Source: Pseudomonas pseudonitroreducens (GTDB taxonomy: Bacteria; Pseudomonadota; Gammaproteobacteria; Pseudomonadales; Pseudomonadaceae). Taken from it: a DNA stretch of 64,000 nucleotides. Where the stretch lies: assembly GCF_021603645.1 (NCBI RefSeq), contig NZ_BQHJ01000012.1, forward strand, positions 1-64,000, given 5' to 3'. Below are positions 31,557 to 40,955 of the stretch, one piece after another (the first letter of the stretch is position 1; each line of letters begins with the position of its first letter). A program made the translations under genes and the position numbers. The notes under the pieces are model-generated. The model was given only the letters and a program-made list of their open reading frames with translations. It ran no database searches and was not told where the DNA came from.

Positions 31557-32207
31557 ATGCATCGCCACTGCCTGATCTGCCTTGCACTGTTTTCCCCCCT
31601 CGCCAGCGCTGCCGCGCCAAAGGACGAACTGGCCTACAGCCTGGGCGTCGAGCTGGGTCAGCGACTGCAGCAGGAAGTGCCTGGAATAGCCGTCGCAGAC
31701 CTGCTCGAAGGCCTGCGCCAGGGCTATCGCGGCGAGGCGCCGGCACTCTCCGAACAACGCATGCAGGACGTGCTCGCCGCCCACGAAAGGCAGCACGACG
31801 CAGCGCAACCACAGGCCGCCGCGAGCGAGCAGGCGATGGCTGCCGAACGGCGTTTCCTGGCCAACGAAAAAGCGCGCTACGGTGTTCGCCAACTGCCCGA
31901 TGGCGTGCTGGTCCAGGAGCTTCGTGCCGGGCGTGGAGTGGCGAATGCGCAGATGCGCGAAGCGAAGGTGAACTACATCGGCACCCTCGCCGATGGCAGT
32001 CAGTTCGATGCGAGCAATTCGCCGCAGTGGTTCCGCCTCGACGCGATCATTGCCGGTTGGCGCAGCGTATTGCCCATGATGTCGCCCGGTGCGCGCTGGC
32101 GCATCGTGGTGCCATCGGCACAGGCTTATGGAGCGGAAGGCGCCGGCGATCTGATCCCGCCCTATGCCCCGCTGGTCTTCGAGATCGAGTTGCTCGAGAG
32201 TCGCTGA
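31557..32207 (+). CDS. FKBP-type peptidyl-prolyl isomerase (FklB-like), exported
   Basis: A 216-residue protein with a signal peptide (to about residue 18, PLASA|AAP), an N-terminal dimerisation domain (LAYSLGVELGQRLQQE), and a C-terminal FKBP domain (about 118-216: VNYIGTLADGSQFDAS, then GWRSVLPMMSPGARWRIVVPSAQAYG). Some FKBP-pocket aromatics are replaced (SNSPQWFRLDAIIAGW), so activity may be reduced. It lies between algP and algQ, as in P. aeruginosa PA5254. Confidence 0.88.
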   Translation: MHRHCLICLALFSPLASAAAPKDELAYSLGVELGQRLQQEVPGIAVADLLEGLRQGYRGEAPALSEQRMQDVLAAHERQHDAAQPQAAASEQAMAAERRFLANEKARYGVRQLPDGVLVQELRAGRGVANAQMREAKVNYIGTLADGSQFDASNSPQWFRLDAIIAGWRSVLPMMSPGARWRIVVPSAQAYGAEGAGDLIPPYAPLVFEIELLESR

Positions 32208-32213
32208 AACGAA

Positions 32214-32246
32214 AACGGCGCGAGTGCATCGAGCGCTCGCGCCGTC
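32214..32246 (-). terminator. Terminator between the FKBP gene and algQ
   Basis: ACGGCGCGAG / CTCGCGCCGT stem. On the minus strand it is followed by TTTTCGTTT, so it mainly serves algQ. Confidence 0.7.
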
Positions 32247-32263
32247 GGGGGGCTCGCCATCGC

Positions 32264-32731
32264 TCAGGCCGTGACGGCTTTCTGCTCGTGGGAGTTGTGC
32301 AGCACTTCGATCAGGCAGTCTTCCAGCTCGAAGCGTTCGTGCAGTTGCTGGCGCAGGCTCTTCAGCTCACTGGTCAGGCAAGTACCTTCACGGCAGTCGC
32401 CATTATCACAGCGGTCATTGAAGTTCAGCGCATTGGCGGTGATGGTTTCGAGGCGTGGATAGATCTGCTTGGCCAGTTCCAGGCCCCGTGTATCACCGAA
32501 GGCCTGTGCCTCGTTCATCAGCTGTTCGTAGACTTCGAAATGGCCTGCCGACACATAGTCGAGCAGTAGCTGACAGAAGCTTTGCAGGTTCTCGGCATTG
32601 GTCTTCGGCGCCTGGACACCGTCCAGGGAATCGAATGCCCGGACCAATTCATGTCGATCCCGCAACCAGCGGTCGATCAGCTGGTGTACGCCTCCCCAAC
32701 GTTCCTGGGCATTACGGCAGCTCTCGAGCAT
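32264..32731 (-). CDS. algQ: AlgQ (Rsd-like anti-sigma-70 factor)
   Basis: A 155-residue cytoplasmic helical protein of the Rsd/AlgQ family that binds region 4 of sigma-70 and shifts RNA polymerase towards alternative sigma factors; a regulator of alginate and other traits in P. aeruginosa. Family features are [20 protein letters not shown] (11-30) and [20 protein letters not shown] (52-71). GAGG five bases before ATG 32731 sets the start; the much longer open frame is not coding. It is slightly shorter than P. aeruginosa AlgQ (160). Confidence 0.93.
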   Translation of the reverse strand: MLESCRNAQERWGGVHQLIDRWLRDRHELVRAFDSLDGVQAPKTNAENLQSFCQLLLDYVSAGHFEVYEQLMNEAQAFGDTRGLELAKQIYPRLETITANALNFNDRCDNGDCREGTCLTSELKSLRQQLHERFELEDCLIEVLHNSHEQKAVTA

Positions 32732-32940
32732 GTTGTCCTCACTTCCCTTTTCGCCGTCCCGGCAATGTCCGCCCCGGGACAATATTCTGTCGAATCTCGA
32801 CGTCCGCGATGTATGAAGCTTGTTCGGCGGCGGCTTTCCGACGGAGTGGAAAACCAGAGTATGCCCGCCCGTTATCGCCTTCAAGACACCGGCAACGGGA
32901 AAATTCATACGAGCGTTTAATCGACAGACCGCGACGCCTC

Positions 32941-32967
32941 TGGCCTGCGCCGATACGGCGCAGGCCA
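32941..32967. other. Perfect 11-bp hairpin after dsbH
   Basis: TGGCCTGCGCC / GGCGCAGGCCA around GATAC, 22 bp past the dsbH stop, without a T tract. It may stabilise the 3' end or be a weak terminator. Confidence 0.5.
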
Positions 32968-32988
32968 TGGCGAATTGAGATGCGACGC

Positions 32989-33474
32989 TCAGCCGCGGCG
33001 GCGGAAGAACTGCACGATGGCGAACAGGGCGAAACCGATGAAAGCCAGCAGGCTCCACTCCGGAATGCTCAGGCCGAGCAGGGTCCAGGACACTTCGGCG
33101 CAGTCGGCCGAGCCGTGGAACATGGTCCAGATGATGTCGGCATAGGGCATGCTCTCCATCATGTATTCCAGCGGCGGCAGGCAGGACGGCAGTTGGTCCG
33201 GCGGCAGAGTCTGCAGCCATACCTGGCGGCCCGCGGTGCCGGCGCCACCCAGGGCGCAGAGCAGGATCAGCACCGAGTACACGCGCGGTGCGCGGCCGTG
33301 CAGTGCGGCGATCAGCGAGAACAGACCGCAGCCCGCGAAGAAAATACGCTGCAGGATACACAGCGGGCAGGGCTCCAGCCCGACCATGTACTGCAGGTAG
33401 AACCCGGTGCCAAGCATGGCGACGCAGGCGAGGAAGGCAAGGAAGAACAGGGACCGAGGGCTGGCCAGGTTCAT
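32989..33474 (-). CDS. dsbH: DsbB-family disulfide oxidoreductase
   Basis: A 161-residue inner-membrane protein with four helices that reoxidises DsbA-type proteins and passes electrons to quinone. Cys36-Pro-Leu-Cys39 in the first periplasmic loop and Cys98/Cys124 in the second are the two redox pairs of DsbB. It is named by position next to algQ and hemY, as in P. aeruginosa (dsbH, PA5256); a second dsbB is expected elsewhere. GGAG precedes ATG 33474. Confidence 0.9.
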   Translation of the reverse strand: MNLASPRSLFFLAFLACVAMLGTGFYLQYMVGLEPCPLCILQRIFFAGCGLFSLIAALHGRAPRVYSVLILLCALGGAGTAGRQVWLQTLPPDQLPSCLPPLEYMMESMPYADIIWTMFHGSADCAEVSWTLLGLSIPEWSLLAFIGFALFAIVQFFRRRG

Positions 33475-33590
33475 GGCGGCTCCGCTGAAAAGCGCTGTTG
33501 CAGGAAAGGCCGCTACGGTAGAGGAAACACGGCGATCAGTTCAAGGCAAGTGTCTAGACTGGCCGTGGCACTCATCCGGGAATCCATGCC

Positions 33591-34676
33591 ATGCGTCGTC
33601 ATTTCCTACTTTGCTCGCTGCTTTCCCTGACAACAGCACCGGCCATAGCTGCTACCGATCTCAGCAAAATTCGCCTACCCGAAGGCTTCCACATCAGCCT
33701 TCTCACCGATCAGGTCCCTGGCGCCCGCGCCATGGCCTGGGGCGACCGGGGCACGCTGTTCGTGGGCAGTCGCTCCGCCGACAGGATCTATGCGGTGAAA
33801 CCCGACGGCCAGGTGAAGGCGCTCGCCAATGGCCTGCAGATGCCCGTGGGCGTGACCTTCCACAAGGGGGACCTCTACGTTTCCTCGGTCAACCGCGTCG
33901 TCGTACTGCGCGACATCGAGGCGCACCTCGATGCACCACCCAAGGCTGAGGAGCTACCGGCAAAGTTTCCGCAGGAGACCGCGCACGGCTGGAAGTTCAT
34001 CGCCTTCGGCCCCGACGACAAGCTTTATGTGCCGGTCGGTGCGCCATGCAACATCTGCCGTCCGGATCGCGAGCAGTACGCCAACCTGCAGCGTATGAAT
34101 GCCGACGGCAGTGCGCGGGAAGTGGTGGCCTACGGCATCCGCAATACGGTTGGATTCACCTGGCACCCGCAGACGAACCAGCTGTGGTTCACCGACAACG
34201 GGCGCGACCTGCTCGGTGATGACGAGCCTGATGACGAGCTGAACAAGCTCAGCAAGGTGGGCGAGGACTTTGGCTACCCCGACTGCCACCAGGGCGACAT
34301 CGCCGACCCCGAAGAAGGCAGGAAGCCCTGCTCCGCGTTCACTCCCCCGGTGGCCAAGCTCGGCCCGCACGTCGCCGCACTGGGGCTGCGCTTCTACACC
34401 GGCGAGCAGTTCCCCGCCGAGTACCGCAATAACCTGTTCATCGCCGAGCACGGCTCGTGGAACCGCACGCAGAAGATCGGCTATCGGGTGAAGCGGGTCG
34501 AACTCAACGATGACGGCACGCTGAAGCGCCAGAGCGTGTTCGCCGAAGGATGGCTGGACAGCAACGGCGAGGTTCACGGCCGACCTGCCGACGTACTGGT
34601 GGCACCGGACGGCTCGTTGCTGGTCAGCGACGATCAGAATGGCGCGATCTACCGCATCAGCTACGGCAAGCCCTGA
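33591..34676 (+). CDS. Exported PQQ-type sugar/sorbosone dehydrogenase-like beta-propeller
   Basis: A 361-residue periplasmic protein. The signal peptide ends near residue 20 (PAIAA). The beta-propeller of the soluble glucose/sorbosone dehydrogenase superfamily shows VPGARAMAW, then YGIRNTVGFTWHP, WFTDNGRDLLGDD (Asp-rich metal/PQQ site) and the C-terminal RPADVLVAPDGSLLVSDD. Two Cys pairs (NICR, PDC...KPC) may form disulfides. Substrate unknown; likely an aldose or aldehyde sugar oxidised with PQQ. It sits between convergent neighbours without an operon. Confidence 0.82.
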   Translation: MRRHFLLCSLLSLTTAPAIAATDLSKIRLPEGFHISLLTDQVPGARAMAWGDRGTLFVGSRSADRIYAVKPDGQVKALANGLQMPVGVTFHKGDLYVSSVNRVVVLRDIEAHLDAPPKAEELPAKFPQETAHGWKFIAFGPDDKLYVPVGAPCNICRPDREQYANLQRMNADGSAREVVAYGIRNTVGFTWHPQTNQLWFTDNGRDLLGDDEPDDELNKLSKVGEDFGYPDCHQGDIADPEEGRKPCSAFTPPVAKLGPHVAALGLRFYTGEQFPAEYRNNLFIAEHGSWNRTQKIGYRVKRVELNDDGTLKRQSVFAEGWLDSNGEVHGRPADVLVAPDGSLLVSDDQNGAIYRISYGKP

Positions 34677-34679
34677 AAA

Positions 34680-34712
34680 TGAAAACGGCGCCCAAGGGCG
34701 CCGTTTTCACTT
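34680..34712. terminator. Bidirectional terminator
   Basis: GAAAACGGCGCCC / GGGCGCCGTTTTC between the dehydrogenase and hemY, with T runs on both strands. Confidence 0.9.
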
Positions 34713-34724
34713 GCATCGACAGGA

Positions 34725-35957
34725 TCAGGCGCGCACCGCGACCGCCTGCGATACCGGCGGCGCCAGCAAGCCAAGGCCTTCCTGGAACAGCTGGTTGCTG
34801 CGCTCCACTTCACCCAGTTGCGCCAGCAGCCTCGCCAGTTCGGCACAGGTTTCCGCGCTGCGCTGGCGTGCCAGGCTGGCTTCCAGATATTCGCGCGCCT
34901 TGCCCCACAGCTTGTTCTGCAGGCACAGCCGGCCCAGGGTCAGCAGGAGCTCGGGGTCATCGCCATGCTGCTTCAACCAGCCTTCGGCGGTCTTCAACTG
35001 GTGCGCGCCGTCGCGGCCACGAGCACGGCCATAGAGGTGCACCAGACGGCTGTCGTAGCCTTCCTTGAGGGCCTTGCGCAGCACTTCCTCGGCCTCTTCC
35101 GGCGCGCCCAGACGCAGCAGTTGTTCGGCATAGGCGGCCACCAGCGGTGGCTGCGCACGAAGGTTGGCAGGCACGTTCTGCCAGCGCTGGGTCAGCGGCT
35201 GCAGGCTGCTTTCGCCCTGGCCGACGCCCCGCTCGCCCGCCTCGCCCAGCGCAGCCATCCAGGTACGGCGCTCCAGGTCCGCCAGCTCGGCGTTCTGCAA
35301 CACGCGCTCCTTGCGCAACTCGGGCAGCAATACACACAACGCCTGCCATTCGTGGAGGCTGACGTAGAGCTGCTGGAGCAGGCGCAGCACGGTCGGATGA
35401 CGCGGATGATCCTGGTGCAGCTTGTCCAGCACCACGCGGGCGCGGGTGAAATCGCCGCGGTTGATCAGCAGCTGCGCGCGGGTCAGACCCACGGCAAGCT
35501 CGGCGCCGGGCTCGCGCTCCTGGGCGCGGTCCAGCAGCTCATCGCACTCGTCGGTCTTGCCCAGCTCGTTGGCCGCGCGCGCGGCGCCCAGGTAATGCGG
35601 CAGCGGGCGGTCGCTCAGTTCGGCGGCACGCCGCAGGTGGCGCAGCGCCTGCGCCCAGTGTCCCTCGGCGAGATCGCGCTGGCCATGTTCCTCGGCCAGT
35701 TGCGAGCGGCGCCGACGGTTGAGGCGTGACCAGGGGTTCACCACCCGCCCGGAGACGCCCAGCAGGCGCAATGCCAGACGTACGGCGAGGTAGATCACCC
35801 AGAGCGCTACCAGCAGCGCGAGGAAGGTCCACAGGCTCGATTCGTAGCGGAAACTCTTGTAGGCAATCAGCACGTAGCCTGACTGTTCGGCAATGGCCAG
35901 CCCGATCAGGGTGGCCGCCAGGACCACGGCGAGAATCAGGACGTAGACGCGACTCAT
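34725..35957 (-). CDS. hemY: HemY, haem-biosynthesis associated TPR membrane protein
   Basis: A 410-residue inner-membrane protein with two N-terminal helices (about 4-23 and 41-63) followed by a soluble TPR-rich domain (about 85-400). This is the proteobacterial HemY of the hemCDXY operon, distinct from the Bacillus coproporphyrinogen oxidase of the same name. It probably scaffolds later haem enzymes. Its ATG overlaps the hemX stop (ATGA), indicating coupled translation. Confidence 0.92.
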   Translation of the reverse strand: MSRVYVLILAVVLAATLIGLAIAEQSGYVLIAYKSFRYESSLWTFLALLVALWVIYLAVRLALRLLGVSGRVVNPWSRLNRRRRSQLAEEHGQRDLAEGHWAQALRHLRRAAELSDRPLPHYLGAARAANELGKTDECDELLDRAQEREPGAELAVGLTRAQLLINRGDFTRARVVLDKLHQDHPRHPTVLRLLQQLYVSLHEWQALCVLLPELRKERVLQNAELADLERRTWMAALGEAGERGVGQGESSLQPLTQRWQNVPANLRAQPPLVAAYAEQLLRLGAPEEAEEVLRKALKEGYDSRLVHLYGRARGRDGAHQLKTAEGWLKQHGDDPELLLTLGRLCLQNKLWGKAREYLEASLARQRSAETCAELARLLAQLGEVERSNQLFQEGLGLLAPPVSQAVAVRA

Positions 35958-37066
35958 GGCTGGGTCCCCGCGTCCGGCGCCACCGCCTCCTGCTGCTGCA
36001 CCGCGTTCTCGCGGCGCGACAGGTAGGCCTGCAGCGAACTCAGGGCAGGACCCAGGTCCGGCGTCTGCACGGTAACGGCCTGGCCGCTGAGCTCATCCAG
36101 GCGCGCGAGCAGAGCGCGGCTGTCGGCGAGGTCGGCATTGAAGAAGTCACCAACGATCTGCCTGGCCTGCTTCAGCGCCTGCTCGTAGACGTCCTGCTTG
36201 CCGTTCAGCGCGGCCCATTGTGCCTGCTCGAGGGCGAGGCTCAGGGCGAGACGGACGCGGTCCAGCTGTTGGCCAGAGAGCAGCGGGCGGATGTCCTGCC
36301 CGGCGTTGAAGTCGATGCGCACGTAGCGCGAGATGCGCTCCCACCACTGGTCCCAGGTGCTGCTGCCGTCGCCCCAGGCGGTGCTTGGGCCGGTACCGCC
36401 CTCGGAGGGTTTGAATGCCGGATTCAGCGGTTGCAGCTGGGCCGCCTGGTCGCGCAGCGCGCCCAGTTGCAGGAAGAGTCCGGTGCGATCCGGACGCGGC
36501 AACGCGCGCAGCGCTTCAAGGCTCTTGGCCAGTTGCGCGCGGGCGGCGAAGGCGCCCGGATCGTTGTTCACGCGAAGGATGTCATCCGCGCCCTGCACCA
36601 GCTCGGTGGCGCTGTCGATGTCCTGCAGCGCAGAGAGGCGCAGCGCGGCCAGGCGCAGCAGATGCTCGGATTCGGCCAGCCGCCACTGCTGGCGACTCTG
36701 CCCGAGCACCTGCTTGATCTGCTTGGCCAACTGCTGCTGGTCGCCCTGCAGCTCCACCACCAGACGCCGACGGGCTTCGAGCTCATCAGCGTTGGGCAGG
36801 GTATCCAGGCGCTTGTTCAGCTCAGCGTTGGCGCTCTGCACGCCCTGCGCCTGGGCGCGGGCATCTTCCAGTTGTGCGGCGCGCTGCTGCTCGGCGCCCT
36901 TGAGCTGCTGGACCTGCCAGACGCCCCAGCCACCCGCGGCGAGGCCAGCGGCCCCGACCAGCAGTGCCAGCAGCGCGATGCCCGTGCCACCCCTGCGCGG
37001 GGCCGGCGCGGAGGCCGGACTGGACGATGTTGGAGAAGTCTCTTGGGGAGTGACGGCTTCGCTCAC
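35954..37066 (-). CDS. hemX: HemX, membrane-anchored uroporphyrinogen operon protein
   Basis: A 370-residue protein with a Ser/Pro-rich N terminus, one membrane helix (about 28-50), a coiled coil (about 52-125), and a helical domain of the HemX family. It is often labelled uroporphyrinogen-III C-methyltransferase, but no SAM-binding motif is visible, so that name is likely wrong. The start is GTG with AGGA upstream. A three-codon ATG-GAT-CTG-TGA mini-frame overlaps this GTG, which may couple or dampen initiation. Confidence 0.9.
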   Translation of the reverse strand: MSEAVTPQETSPTSSSPASAPAPRRGGTGIALLALLVGAAGLAAGGWGVWQVQQLKGAEQQRAAQLEDARAQAQGVQSANAELNKRLDTLPNADELEARRRLVVELQGDQQQLAKQIKQVLGQSRQQWRLAESEHLLRLAALRLSALQDIDSATELVQGADDILRVNNDPGAFAARAQLAKSLEALRALPRPDRTGLFLQLGALRDQAAQLQPLNPAFKPSEGGTGPSTAWGDGSSTWDQWWERISRYVRIDFNAGQDIRPLLSGQQLDRVRLALSLALEQAQWAALNGKQDVYEQALKQARQIVGDFFNADLADSRALLARLDELSGQAVTVQTPDLGPALSSLQAYLSRRENAVQQQEAVAPDAGTQP

Positions 37067-37093
37067 AGATCCATCCTTCGCTCGAAAATTGTT

Positions 37094-37852
37094 CTAGTCG
37101 GCGCTTCTCAACGCTTCCATTAACGCCGCTGCGCTTGCGCCCCGGCAATCGATTACTCGCAGTGCGCCCATCTCCCGCGCCTGCTCTGCCACTCGCGGGC
37201 TGGGTACGAACAAGGGCATGGCGCGCACTTGCGCCCAATTCTCCGCTGCCAGTTGCCGCAGGTGCTCCAGCCCCTGTCCACTACTGACCGCGATGGCGTT
37301 CAAACGCTCCCCCTGGATTCGCCGCAGCAATTCGCCCGGGGGATAAGCCGGCATTTCGCGCCGGTAGAGTTCCAGATAGTCGACCACCACGCCTTGGCCG
37401 CGCAGGCGCTCGGCAAGGAATTCTCGGCCACTCTCGCCACGCATGATCAATACCTTCGGATCATGCACCTGCAGGGCCTGCTCGAACTCCGGCAGGGCCA
37501 GTAGCGCTTCGCTGTCGTCGCCGTCCTGCGGGCAGACGACATCCAGCCCGTAGTCTTCGAGGATAGCCGCCGTGGCGGCGCCGACGGTGAACCAGCGCTG
37601 GGTCAGCGGCGCTTGCGGCCAGTAGCGGTCCAGCCGCTCCAGGCCGAGGCGTGCCGCCGGCTTGCTGACCACGATAACCGCGCAATAGCGGTCCAGGTCA
37701 AGGATCAGGCTGCGTTCGGCGGGAGTCTCTTCGCGCGGCGTGATCGCCAGCAAGGGCAGGCAGTCGCCGTGGATGCCGTGTTCGGCGAGGGTGGCAGCGA
37801 GCGCTGCACAATCCTCTTCGGGACGGGTCAGCAGCAGCCGCCAGCGGCTCAC
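37094..37852 (-). CDS. hemD: Uroporphyrinogen-III synthase
   Basis: A 252-residue cytoplasmic enzyme that closes and inverts hydroxymethylbilane into uroporphyrinogen III. It has the typical two-lobe structure, beginning [19 protein letters not shown], with the conserved Tyr in [11 protein letters not shown] (about 158-168) and TIGR-style [12 protein letters not shown] (about 194-205). Start GTG overlapping the hemC stop (GTGA). Confidence 0.94.
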   Translation of the reverse strand: MSRWRLLLTRPEEDCAALAATLAEHGIHGDCLPLLAITPREETPAERSLILDLDRYCAVIVVSKPAARLGLERLDRYWPQAPLTQRWFTVGAATAAILEDYGLDVVCPQDGDDSEALLALPEFEQALQVHDPKVLIMRGESGREFLAERLRGQGVVVDYLELYRREMPAYPPGELLRRIQGERLNAIAVSSGQGLEHLRQLAAENWAQVRAMPLFVPSPRVAEQAREMGALRVIDCRGASAAALMEALRSAD

Positions 37853-38787
37853 GGGTGACCGGCCTCGCCGTAGACCGCACGGAGGATTTCCTCGGCGCCC
37901 TGGCCCAGCAGGTCTTCCGCGACCTGCACGCCGAGGGCTTCGGCGTCGGCAAACGGCGCGCGAGCTTCGGCGCGCAGCAACTGGCTGCCGTCAGGCTGGC
38001 CGACCAGGCCACGCAGCCACAGTTGCTCACCTTCGAGGATCGCGTAGCAGGCAATGGGCACCTGGCAACCACCATTGAGGCGCTTGTTCAGTGCGCGTTC
38101 GGCAGTAACGCGCAAGGCCGTCTCGCGGTGATGCAGCGGCTGCAACAGTGCATGGATTTCCGCATCGGCGGTGCGGCACTCGATACCCACTGCACCCTGG
38201 CCGCCGGCCGGCAGGCTGGCTTCGACACTGATGGAGGAGCGGATGCGGTCTTCGAAACCGAGGCGGATCAGGCCGGCAGCAGCCAGCATGATGGCGTCGT
38301 ATTCGCCCGCATCGAGCTTGGCCAGGCGGGTGTTGACGTTGCCACGCAGGAAACGGATCTGCAGGTCCGGGCGGCTGGCCAGCAGCTGGGCCTGGCGGCG
38401 CAGGCTGGAGGTGCCGACCACGCTGCCGGCCGGCAGGTCGTCCAGGCTGGCGTAGGTATTGGAAACGAAGGCGTCGCGCGGGTCTTCACGTTCGCAGATG
38501 CAGTACAGGCCCAGGCCTTCGGGGAAGTCCATCGGCACGTCCTTCATGGAGTGCACGGCGATGTCCGCTTCGTTTTCCAGCAGGGCGGTTTCCAGCTCCT
38601 TGACGAACAGGCCCTTGCCACCGATTTTCGCCAGGGGCGCGTCCAGCAGTTTGTCGCCGCGGCTGGTCATCGGCAGGAGGGTCACGGTCAGGCCGGGATG
38701 GGCCTGTTCCAGGCGGGCCTTGACGTATTCGGCCTGCCAGAGTGCCAGGGCGCTCTGGCGCGTGGCGATACGGATTTCGCGAGACAT
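37849..38787 (-). CDS. hemC: Hydroxymethylbilane synthase (porphobilinogen deaminase)
   Basis: A 312-residue enzyme assembling four porphobilinogens into hydroxymethylbilane. Cys241 in NGGCQVPIA binds the dipyrromethane cofactor. The conserved blocks [21 protein letters not shown] (shared with P. aeruginosa) and [12 protein letters not shown] are intact. ATG 38787 (MSREIR) is chosen; an ATG two codons upstream is equally open. First gene of hemC-hemD-hemX-hemY, separated from algR by a terminator. Confidence 0.96.
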   Translation of the reverse strand: MSREIRIATRQSALALWQAEYVKARLEQAHPGLTVTLLPMTSRGDKLLDAPLAKIGGKGLFVKELETALLENEADIAVHSMKDVPMDFPEGLGLYCICEREDPRDAFVSNTYASLDDLPAGSVVGTSSLRRQAQLLASRPDLQIRFLRGNVNTRLAKLDAGEYDAIMLAAAGLIRLGFEDRIRSSISVEASLPAGGQGAVGIECRTADAEIHALLQPLHHRETALRVTAERALNKRLNGGCQVPIACYAILEGEQLWLRGLVGQPDGSQLLRAEARAPFADAEALGVQVAEDLLGQGAEEILRAVYGEAGHP

Positions 38788-38848
38788 GGGCATTTCCAGG
38801 CAAAGGAAGCGTGCAAGAAAGTGCCCGCATGATAACAGCTCACGCAAA

Positions 38849-38880
38849 TGAAAAGCCCGGGGACCGCCCCCCGGGCTTCA
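38849..38880 (-). terminator. algR terminator
   Basis: Stem GAAGCCCGGGG / CCCCGGGCTTT on the minus strand, ending in TTTTCATTT, between algR and hemC. Confidence 0.8.
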
Positions 38881-38900
38881 GGCGCTGCGGCACTGTGTCG

Positions 38901-39647
38901 CTACAGGTTGTGCATGAGTCGCCGCACGCCGGCGACGTGGCGGCGGCTGACGGTCAGGGCATCGCCGTTGAGACCTTTCAGGTACAGCTGGAAGTGCCCC
39001 AGCGGAGTGCGCTGCAGACGCTCGATACGCTCGCGGGAGACCAGCGCGTTGCGGTGAATACGCACGAAGCGGTCACCGAACTCGTCCTCCAGCGCCTTCA
39101 GCGGCTCGTCCAGCAGCACTTCGCCGCCGGCGTGACGCAGGGTCACGTACTTGTGGTCGGCGATGAAGAAGATCACGTCTTCCAGCGGAATCAGTTCGAT
39201 GCCCTTGCGAGTCCGCGCGCTGATATGGCTGCGCGGACCGGGGCCACCGGCCGCCGGAGGCTTGGTCAGCGCCGCCAACTGCACACGGTTGGGCCGCGAG
39301 GCTTTCTTCAGGGCGTCCGCCAGGTCCTCGCTGCGGACCGGCTTGACCAGGTAGCCGACCGCACTGACCTGGAACGCCTCCAGGGCGAATTCATCGTGGG
39401 CGGTACAGAAGATCACCGCCGGCGGGGCTTCACGCTCGCACAGCTTGGCGGCCACCTGAAGCCCGTCAAGGCCGGGCATGCGGATATCCAGCAGGACGAT
39501 ATCCGGCTTCAGGCTGTCGATCAGCGTCAGCGCTTCTTCGCCGTTGCTGGCGGATGGCTCGAGGACGCGATAGCCGTCCAGTTGCCCCACCAGCCGGGCC
39601 AGGCGCTCTCGCGCCAGGGGTTCGTCATCGACGATCAGGACATTCAT
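38901..39647 (-). CDS. algR: AlgR response regulator (LytTR type)
   Basis: A 248-residue regulator, the exact length of P. aeruginosa AlgR. Receiver domain with acidic Asp7/Asp8, phospho-acceptor Asp54 in VLLDIRMPG, and Lys in YLVKPV. The C-terminal LytTR DNA-binding domain (about 145-245) contains the residues around DHKYVTLRHAGGEVLLDEPL and RIHRNALVSRERI. It regulates alginate, twitching motility and rhamnolipid genes in P. aeruginosa. It starts four bases beyond the algZ stop. The longer open frame is not AlgR-like. Confidence 0.96.
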   Translation of the reverse strand: MNVLIVDDEPLARERLARLVGQLDGYRVLEPSASNGEEALTLIDSLKPDIVLLDIRMPGLDGLQVAAKLCEREAPPAVIFCTAHDEFALEAFQVSAVGYLVKPVRSEDLADALKKASRPNRVQLAALTKPPAAGGPGPRSHISARTRKGIELIPLEDVIFFIADHKYVTLRHAGGEVLLDEPLKALEDEFGDRFVRIHRNALVSRERIERLQRTPLGHFQLYLKGLNGDALTVSRRHVAGVRRLMHNL

Positions 39648-39651
39648 AAGC

Positions 39652-40722
39652 TCAGGCTTCCTGCATGAGACGCGCACATGGATAGCGTAGACAGGTGAAG
39701 TGCCGTCCGTCACGGCGCTCGACGCTGAGACTAGCTTTTGGCCCGAAAAGTGCCGCAAGTCGCGCCGCAATATTTTGCAGGGCTTGCTTGGTCCCCTTCG
39801 TGGGCAGCGTCTCGGTCGATTCGTCGTACGGGTTGCTCACGCAGAGCTGGAACACACCGTCACGGTAGTCCGCCTCAACTTTCACCAGACCGCCTTCGAT
39901 CCGCGGCTGGATGCCATAAATCAATGAGTTCTCGAGCAACGGCTGCAGCGTCAGCTGGGGAATCGGCACGCCATCGGGCACGCCGCTCACCTGCCAGTCC
40001 ATCTGCAACCGGTCGCCAAGACGGAACTGCTCAATGGAAAGATAGCGTCTGGCCAGCTCAAGTTCCTCTCCCCAGGAAATTAATGTTCCAGGTTTGGCCA
40101 GGCTGGCGCGAAAAAGGTCCGAAAGATTCAGCACCGCCAGCTCGGCCTTGCCCGGATCGATCTCGATCAGGCTGGCGATGCTGTTCAGGCTGTTGAACAG
40201 GAAATGCGGACGGATACGCGCCTGCAGCGATTCGATCCGCGCCCGCAGCTCAGCCTGCTCCTGCCGTCGCCATTGGCTCTGGAGATAAAAGTAGCGTAGC
40301 AATAGCGTAGACATGATGAGCGCAATCAACGCGTGCCGCAGGTAGAGATTGACCTCGCCGGTGCGCGACATCGGCCCGCCAAGGGAAAAGTAATCCGCCA
40401 CGGCCGTGCAGCCCAGCGTCAGCAGGACCACCAGAGCGCAGCTGAGCAGCCCGGAGAACCAGGCCGGCCAGCGCGACATGAACGGCCGCAACTGGCACAG
40501 CAGGCCGGCCGAGAGCAGCACGATCCACTGCACGAACAGCGAGGCCAGCGCCAGGCGCACCCAGTTGAAGCTGGGCGTCATCGGCTCGGCGAGCACCAGC
40601 ACGAGCACCAGCAACTCGGCGAGCAGCACCAGGCTGAACAGCGCTTCAGGCTGGCACAGTTCGGGAATGAAGAAGTCTTCGTTGGGCGCCGGCTTGTCGC
40701 CGGTCTTCGTCAGTATGGGCAT
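39652..40722 (-). CDS. algZ: AlgZ/FimS sensor histidine kinase
   Basis: A 356-residue inner-membrane sensor with several membrane helices in the first ~145 residues, then a His_kinase domain of the LytS type. His173 in RPHFLFNSLNSI is the phosphorylation site. C-terminal ATP-binding features are QLTLQPLLENSLIYGIQPR with the N-box, and a final G-box region that is poorly conserved, as in P. aeruginosa FimS. It partners AlgR, encoded immediately downstream. ATG 40722 gives the usual length (P. aeruginosa 358); upstream in-frame codons are not AlgZ-like. Confidence 0.95.
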   Translation of the reverse strand: MPILTKTGDKPAPNEDFFIPELCQPEALFSLVLLAELLVLVLVLAEPMTPSFNWVRLALASLFVQWIVLLSAGLLCQLRPFMSRWPAWFSGLLSCALVVLLTLGCTAVADYFSLGGPMSRTGEVNLYLRHALIALIMSTLLLRYFYLQSQWRRQEQAELRARIESLQARIRPHFLFNSLNSIASLIEIDPGKAELAVLNLSDLFRASLAKPGTLISWGEELELARRYLSIEQFRLGDRLQMDWQVSGVPDGVPIPQLTLQPLLENSLIYGIQPRIEGGLVKVEADYRDGVFQLCVSNPYDESTETLPTKGTKQALQNIAARLAALFGPKASLSVERRDGRHFTCLRYPCARLMQEA

Positions 40723-40955
40723 CGACGCAGTTTCCGTAAGCGCCTGCACGGCGGCAAGCGCCGCGTGCGACCAAAAGCCTGGAATTGTCGGGCAGCGCAA
40801 AGATCGGCCAGCGGCCCTGCGACGATTCACCGCCACTACCCTGCCGTAACCCGCCAAAGCGCCGCCGGTTTTGTCCTTCAGCCTGCTATTATCGTCGCAC
40901 TTTGCCCTTCATGCAGGCTGCGCGCCGCGCCTGCCCGTTTCAGCGAGAGAGATCC

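Noticed and set aside
35954-37066. hemX as uroporphyrinogen-III methyltransferase
   Set aside because: No SAM-binding or CobA-type motif; one membrane helix and a coiled coil only.
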